Shown here: one piece after another, positions 6,359-6,590 of the stretch
Layout: each line of letters opens with the position of its first letter
Position numbering within the stretch: position 1 is the first letter of the stretch
Assembly (NCBI GenBank): GCA_900551385.1
Contig: URVS01000081.1
Span: forward strand, 1 to 6,590
Direction of reading: 5' to 3'
DNA length: 6,590 nucleotides
Source: an uncultured Mollicutes bacterium
GTDB taxonomy: Bacteria; Bacillota_I; Bacilli_A; RFN20; CAG-449
The notes under the pieces: generated by a model
Databases searched by the model: none
What the model was told of the DNA's origin: nothing
Seen by the model: the letters and a program-made list of their open reading frames with translations, nothing else
Position numbers and translations under genes: made by a program

Positions 6359-6378
6359 TTATAAATATTATTTTCTTC
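6359..6378. other. Composition and taxonomic junction, probable assembly chimera
   Basis: G+C is about 25% in 6121-6380 (66 of 260 bases) and about 49% in 6381-6590 (103 of 210). The protein signal changes at the same point, from a low-GC Gram-positive style to a Bacteroidetes-like kinase. The reading frames entering from both sides are cut here: a gene starting at 6380 on one side and the beta-rich ORF on the other. An AT-rich string (AATAATATTTATAAAG-like) could serve as a shared overlap. No transposase, integrase, tRNA or inverted repeat marks it as a natural insertion edge. Confidence 0.7.
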
Positions 6379-6590
6379 ATGCTCTGCCCTCCTGCTTTAA
6401 TGGGTGTGTGAAGACGAAGCGTGAACCATCGGTATACTGCGGGTCTATCCATATTCTTCCGCCAAGACGGCTGATGATGAGCTGGCAGATAGCTAATCCG
6501 AGACCTGTTCCCTGAGATTTCTCGTTTACTCTTTCGAAACGTTCGAATATGCTGCTTTGTTTTTCTGACGGGATACCGCAACCGGTATCT
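6377..6590 (-). CDS. Sensor histidine kinase, C-terminal 70 residues of the ATPase domain
   Basis: The minus strand opens at the window edge with DTGCGIP, the G1 box of a HATPase_c domain. It continues through the F-box region IFERFER and the G2 box GTGLGLAI (visible residues 27-34) to LGGRIWID and the terminal strand SRFVFTHPL, ending at a TGA at 6377-6379. These are the ATP-binding lid motifs of two-component sensor kinases, which autophosphorylate on a His upstream of this region (outside the window). The wording, with DTGCGIP and a QGTGLGLAIC-type lid, is typical of Bacteroidetes kinases. The DNA is about 49% G+C with mixed codon use, unlike the very AT-rich genes to the left. The start of a second gene overlaps the stop codon, probably a member of the same operon. 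Its presence beside the lipoprotein genes is probably not a real operon link. Confidence 0.9.
   Translation of the reverse strand, partial: DTGCGIPSEKQSSIFERFERVNEKSQGTGLGLAICQLIISRLGGRIWIDPQYTDGSRFVFTHPLKQEGRA

Larger units (their letters stand above)
6336..6380 (-). other. First codons of a gene overlapping the kinase stop, cut at the junction
   Basis: An ATG at 6380 overlaps the kinase stop as ATGA and has AGGAGG 6 nt upstream, a convincing start for a second cistron. The first codons read MKKII. The frame then runs into the AT-rich side and stops after 14 residues (MKKIIFIKVISFSK). Only the first four or five residues are likely to be genuine; the rest belongs to the other side of the junction. 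Confidence 0.4.

Noticed and set aside
1..6360. Possible Mycoplasma-type genetic code (TGA as Trp)
   Set aside because: The Trp residues checked in the ABC gene and the lipoprotein are encoded by TGG, and no reading frame needs TGA readthrough.
6336..6581. Minus-strand open frame of 81 codons across the junction
   Set aside because: Most of it is an out-of-frame reading of the histidine kinase, whose correct frame shows the DTGCGIP and GTGLGL motifs. Only the internal ATG at 6380 is noted, as a possible second cistron.
6115..6590. Kinase-lipoprotein operon, such as a glycan-sensing locus
   Set aside because: The kinase lies on the far side of an abrupt composition and lineage break, so the adjacency cannot be trusted as biological.

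Overview
Most of the window (about 1-6360) is very AT-rich DNA, and every recognisable gene is read from the minus strand. It looks like a low-GC Gram-positive bacterium of the Bacilli/Tenericutes-like gut type. The reasons are about 25% G+C by hand count in 6121-6380, AGGTG(A) Shine-Dalgarno sites 5-6 nt ahead of several ATG codons, a lipoprotein signal without outer-membrane signatures, and a BmrC/TM287-type ABC exporter. Trp is encoded by TGG at the sites checked, so a Mycoplasma-type code is not indicated. The taxonomic placement is inference.

In transcription order (right to left), the layout is as follows. 6377-6590 is the C-terminal end of a sensor histidine kinase in DNA of about 49% G+C (103 of 210 bases in 6381-6590). 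It resembles Bacteroidetes kinases and is unlike everything else in the window. An abrupt composition break lies near 6359-6378. Next comes a small beta-rich ORF (6115-6339), probably the C-terminal end of a longer protein cut at that break. Three bases later begins a large Asn-rich lipoprotein (3760-6111). It joins a degenerate SGNH/sialate-O-acetylesterase-like domain to a right-handed beta-helix.

Downstream, 3547-3753 holds a 68-codon open stretch with no start codon, probably the tail of a lost gene, and beside it a GC-richer 11-bp tandem direct repeat. A translationally coupled pair follows: a small TerB-like protein (3061-3486) and a six-helix membrane protein with a soluble C-terminal domain (1990-3051). 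The left end carries the BmrC/TM287-like half of a heterodimeric ABC exporter (116-1888). The start of its partner (1-123) overlaps it by 8 bp.

The ABC pair is a clear functional unit. The TerB-like and membrane proteins probably work together at the membrane in an unknown role. The lipoprotein is likely a surface carbohydrate-binding or carbohydrate-processing protein. The kinase fragment most likely does not belong to the same genome (assembly chimera), although a horizontal-transfer boundary cannot be excluded from sequence alone. I see no tRNA, rRNA, CRISPR array or insertion sequence.
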